From Mesotaenium endlicherianum (taxonomy: Eukaryota > Streptophyta > Zygnematophyceae > Zygnematales > Mesotaeniaceae): 32,929 nt of DNA. The stretch spans positions 57,830 through 90,758 of the forward strand of contig WELA01010100.1 of assembly GCA_009602735.1 (NCBI GenBank), written 5' to 3'. This document shows positions 31,845-32,929 of the stretch, piece by piece. The translations under genes and the position numbers were made by a program. Each line of letters begins with the position of its first letter. Position 1 is the first letter of the stretch. The notes beneath the pieces are model-generated. The model saw only the letters and a list, made by a program, of their open reading frames with translations. It ran no database searches and was not told where the DNA came from.

Positions 31845-32185
31845 GCTTCCAAGTGGCAGCAGTTGTTGGCCCTTGCGCAAACATGAGACCCCCAGCCGAC
31901 TCTGAGGTCGACAGAAAGGTCCCACCCGCACAAGGGCCGGGGTCGGGTGCCACCTGTCCATGCGCACGTGCGCCTTGTGCTGGCAGATGGCAAGGAGCAC
32001 GCACGCACAGACAAGTGGCGCGGCGTGATGAGCTCTTGCTTAAATGCACGGGTTCGGGATCTGCGGAAAGAGACAAAATGGCTCCACGAGAAACAGTTCC
32101 AGAAGACCCCTCTGGTCAAACCTGCCCTCAGACTAGCCTCCTCCCCGACCGCGCATGACTAGCCCACCCGCCCACAAGGGTGAAA
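31845..32185. repeat. Diverged dispersed repeat, copy 2
   Basis: Second copy of the family seen at 29050-29310, in the same orientation. It is longer by an insertion of about 80-100 bp in the first third. Class unknown; no terminal repeats or A-tail could be assigned. Confidence 0.65.
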
Positions 32186-32487
32186 TTGTGAGGAACTCTC
32201 CTCCTCCTCCAGGCTCCCAGCCCTGCTGCTGTCGTACCACCCGCACCAGCACCAGCATCAAGAGAGTGGTGGAGTTAGTATCCGTGTTGTCCATCTCTCC
32301 CACCACAAGTGCTCGAGGAAGCGGGCACAGCCCTAGCGGGACAGGCCCTGTCCTGAGAGCTCTGCTTGCAGGACCCATCCAGCAGCTGCCATGGACGGGT
32401 CTTGCAAGAGGAGCCCCCAAGCCAGGGCCGAGGCCAGGAAGAAAGATCATGCCGCTGCTGCTGCTGCAGACACACGCCCCAACCCCA

Positions 32488-32929
32488 GCTGCTCTCCTCT
32501 GCTGCTCCTGCGGCGGCTGCTGTTGCAGCCATAGCAACCGCAGGGGCAGCAGAGAAGCACGCCCCCATACCAGCAGCAGACACACACGTGCCCCCACCTC
32601 AGCAGCAGACACACCTATGCCAGCACCCTAGCTGCTCTCCTCTGCTGCTCTTGCGGCGGCTGTAGCTGCAGCCACAGCAGTTGCAGAGGCAGTAGAGAAG
32701 CACGCCCCCACCCCCCACATAGGCAGCAGACACACACCCGCCCCCACCCCAGCAGCAGACACACACACGCCCCTACTCCAGCTACTGTCGTTTGCTGCTC
32801 CTGCGGCGGCTGCTGCTGCAGCCACAGCAACCGCAGGGGTAGCAGAGAAGCACACCCCCACCCCAGCTGCAGACACACGCCCCCCCCCTCCCCCCCCCAA
32901 CAGACTGCTCTCCTCTGCTGCTCCTGCGG
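32488..32929. repeat. Tandem array of hairpin-forming units (period about 120-150 bp), cut by the window end
   Basis: Units start near 32488, 32630, 32780 and 32903. Each has a 5' arm CTCTGCTGCTCCTGCGG, a GCTGC/GCAGC inner stem and a 3' arm CCGCAGGGGCAGCAGAG, so a stem of about 58 bases can form (for example 32497-32554). Between hairpins are AAGCACGCCCCCACC and GCAGCAGACACACAC words. Spacings of 142, 150 and 123 bp do not keep one reading frame, which argues against a coding repeat. Confidence 0.75.

Noticed and set aside
31437..32119. Cys/Leu/Pro-rich proteins on the minus strand
   Set aside because: Translation of the CAGR/GGCA microsatellite.
32133..32900. Ala-rich repeat protein in the right-end array
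   Set aside because: Unit lengths of 142, 150 and 123 bp shift the frame, and several frames are equally open on both strands.

Overview
The window is eukaryotic nuclear DNA, most likely from a green plant or streptophyte alga. It has spliced genes with GT-AG introns, an extensin-like SPPPP domain, chromodomain Ty3/gypsy retrotransposons primed by initiator Met-tRNA, and long simple-sequence tracts. Species was not determined; a charophyte-like genome would fit, but that is a guess.

Layout. (1) 1-1163, plus strand: the last two coding exons of a probable MBOAT lysophospholipid acyltransferase. (2) 2163-8376, minus strand, tail-to-tail with it: a ten-exon gene for a secreted copper-radical oxidase of the glyoxal/galactose oxidase family. 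Its first exon encodes a signal peptide and a Lys-rich SPPPP domain. All ten exons join in phase into a 685-residue protein with all five expected copper/radical residues. (3) 8.4-11.4 kb: AT-rich DNA with no gene that I can support. (4) 11.5-24.6 kb: a nested transposon block. A piggyBac-like transposase gene on the minus strand is split by two Ty3/gypsy chromoviruses in the same orientation. Element A (12271-18692) is young, with nearly intact gag and pol, one premature stop, a candidate -1 frameshift site and a 3' LTR cut in half. Element B (19286-24591) is older, with both LTRs and a 5-bp target duplication, but it lacks gag and protease and has a dead reverse transcriptase. Removing element B and one target copy restores the transposase start codon in frame. 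(5) 24.6-28.6 kb: AT-rich, non-coding as far as I can see, including a 1463-bp exact duplication around a single N. (6) 28.6-32.9 kb: GC-rich, low-complexity DNA with (GGGT)n, tetranucleotide repeats, a diverged dispersed repeat pair and two arrays of hairpin-forming CTG/CAG-rich units.

Three single N bases (7320, 13724, 27084) each sit between direct copies of the same sequence (621/622, 20 and 1463 bp). These look like unmerged contig overlaps, not biological duplications. One distorts intron 1 of the oxidase gene and one adds seven codons to pol of element A.

The most interesting biology is the oxidase with a built-in cell-wall-type domain, the double insertion into one transposase gene, the A-AAA-AAC gag/pol junction, and the hairpin-unit arrays near the right edge.
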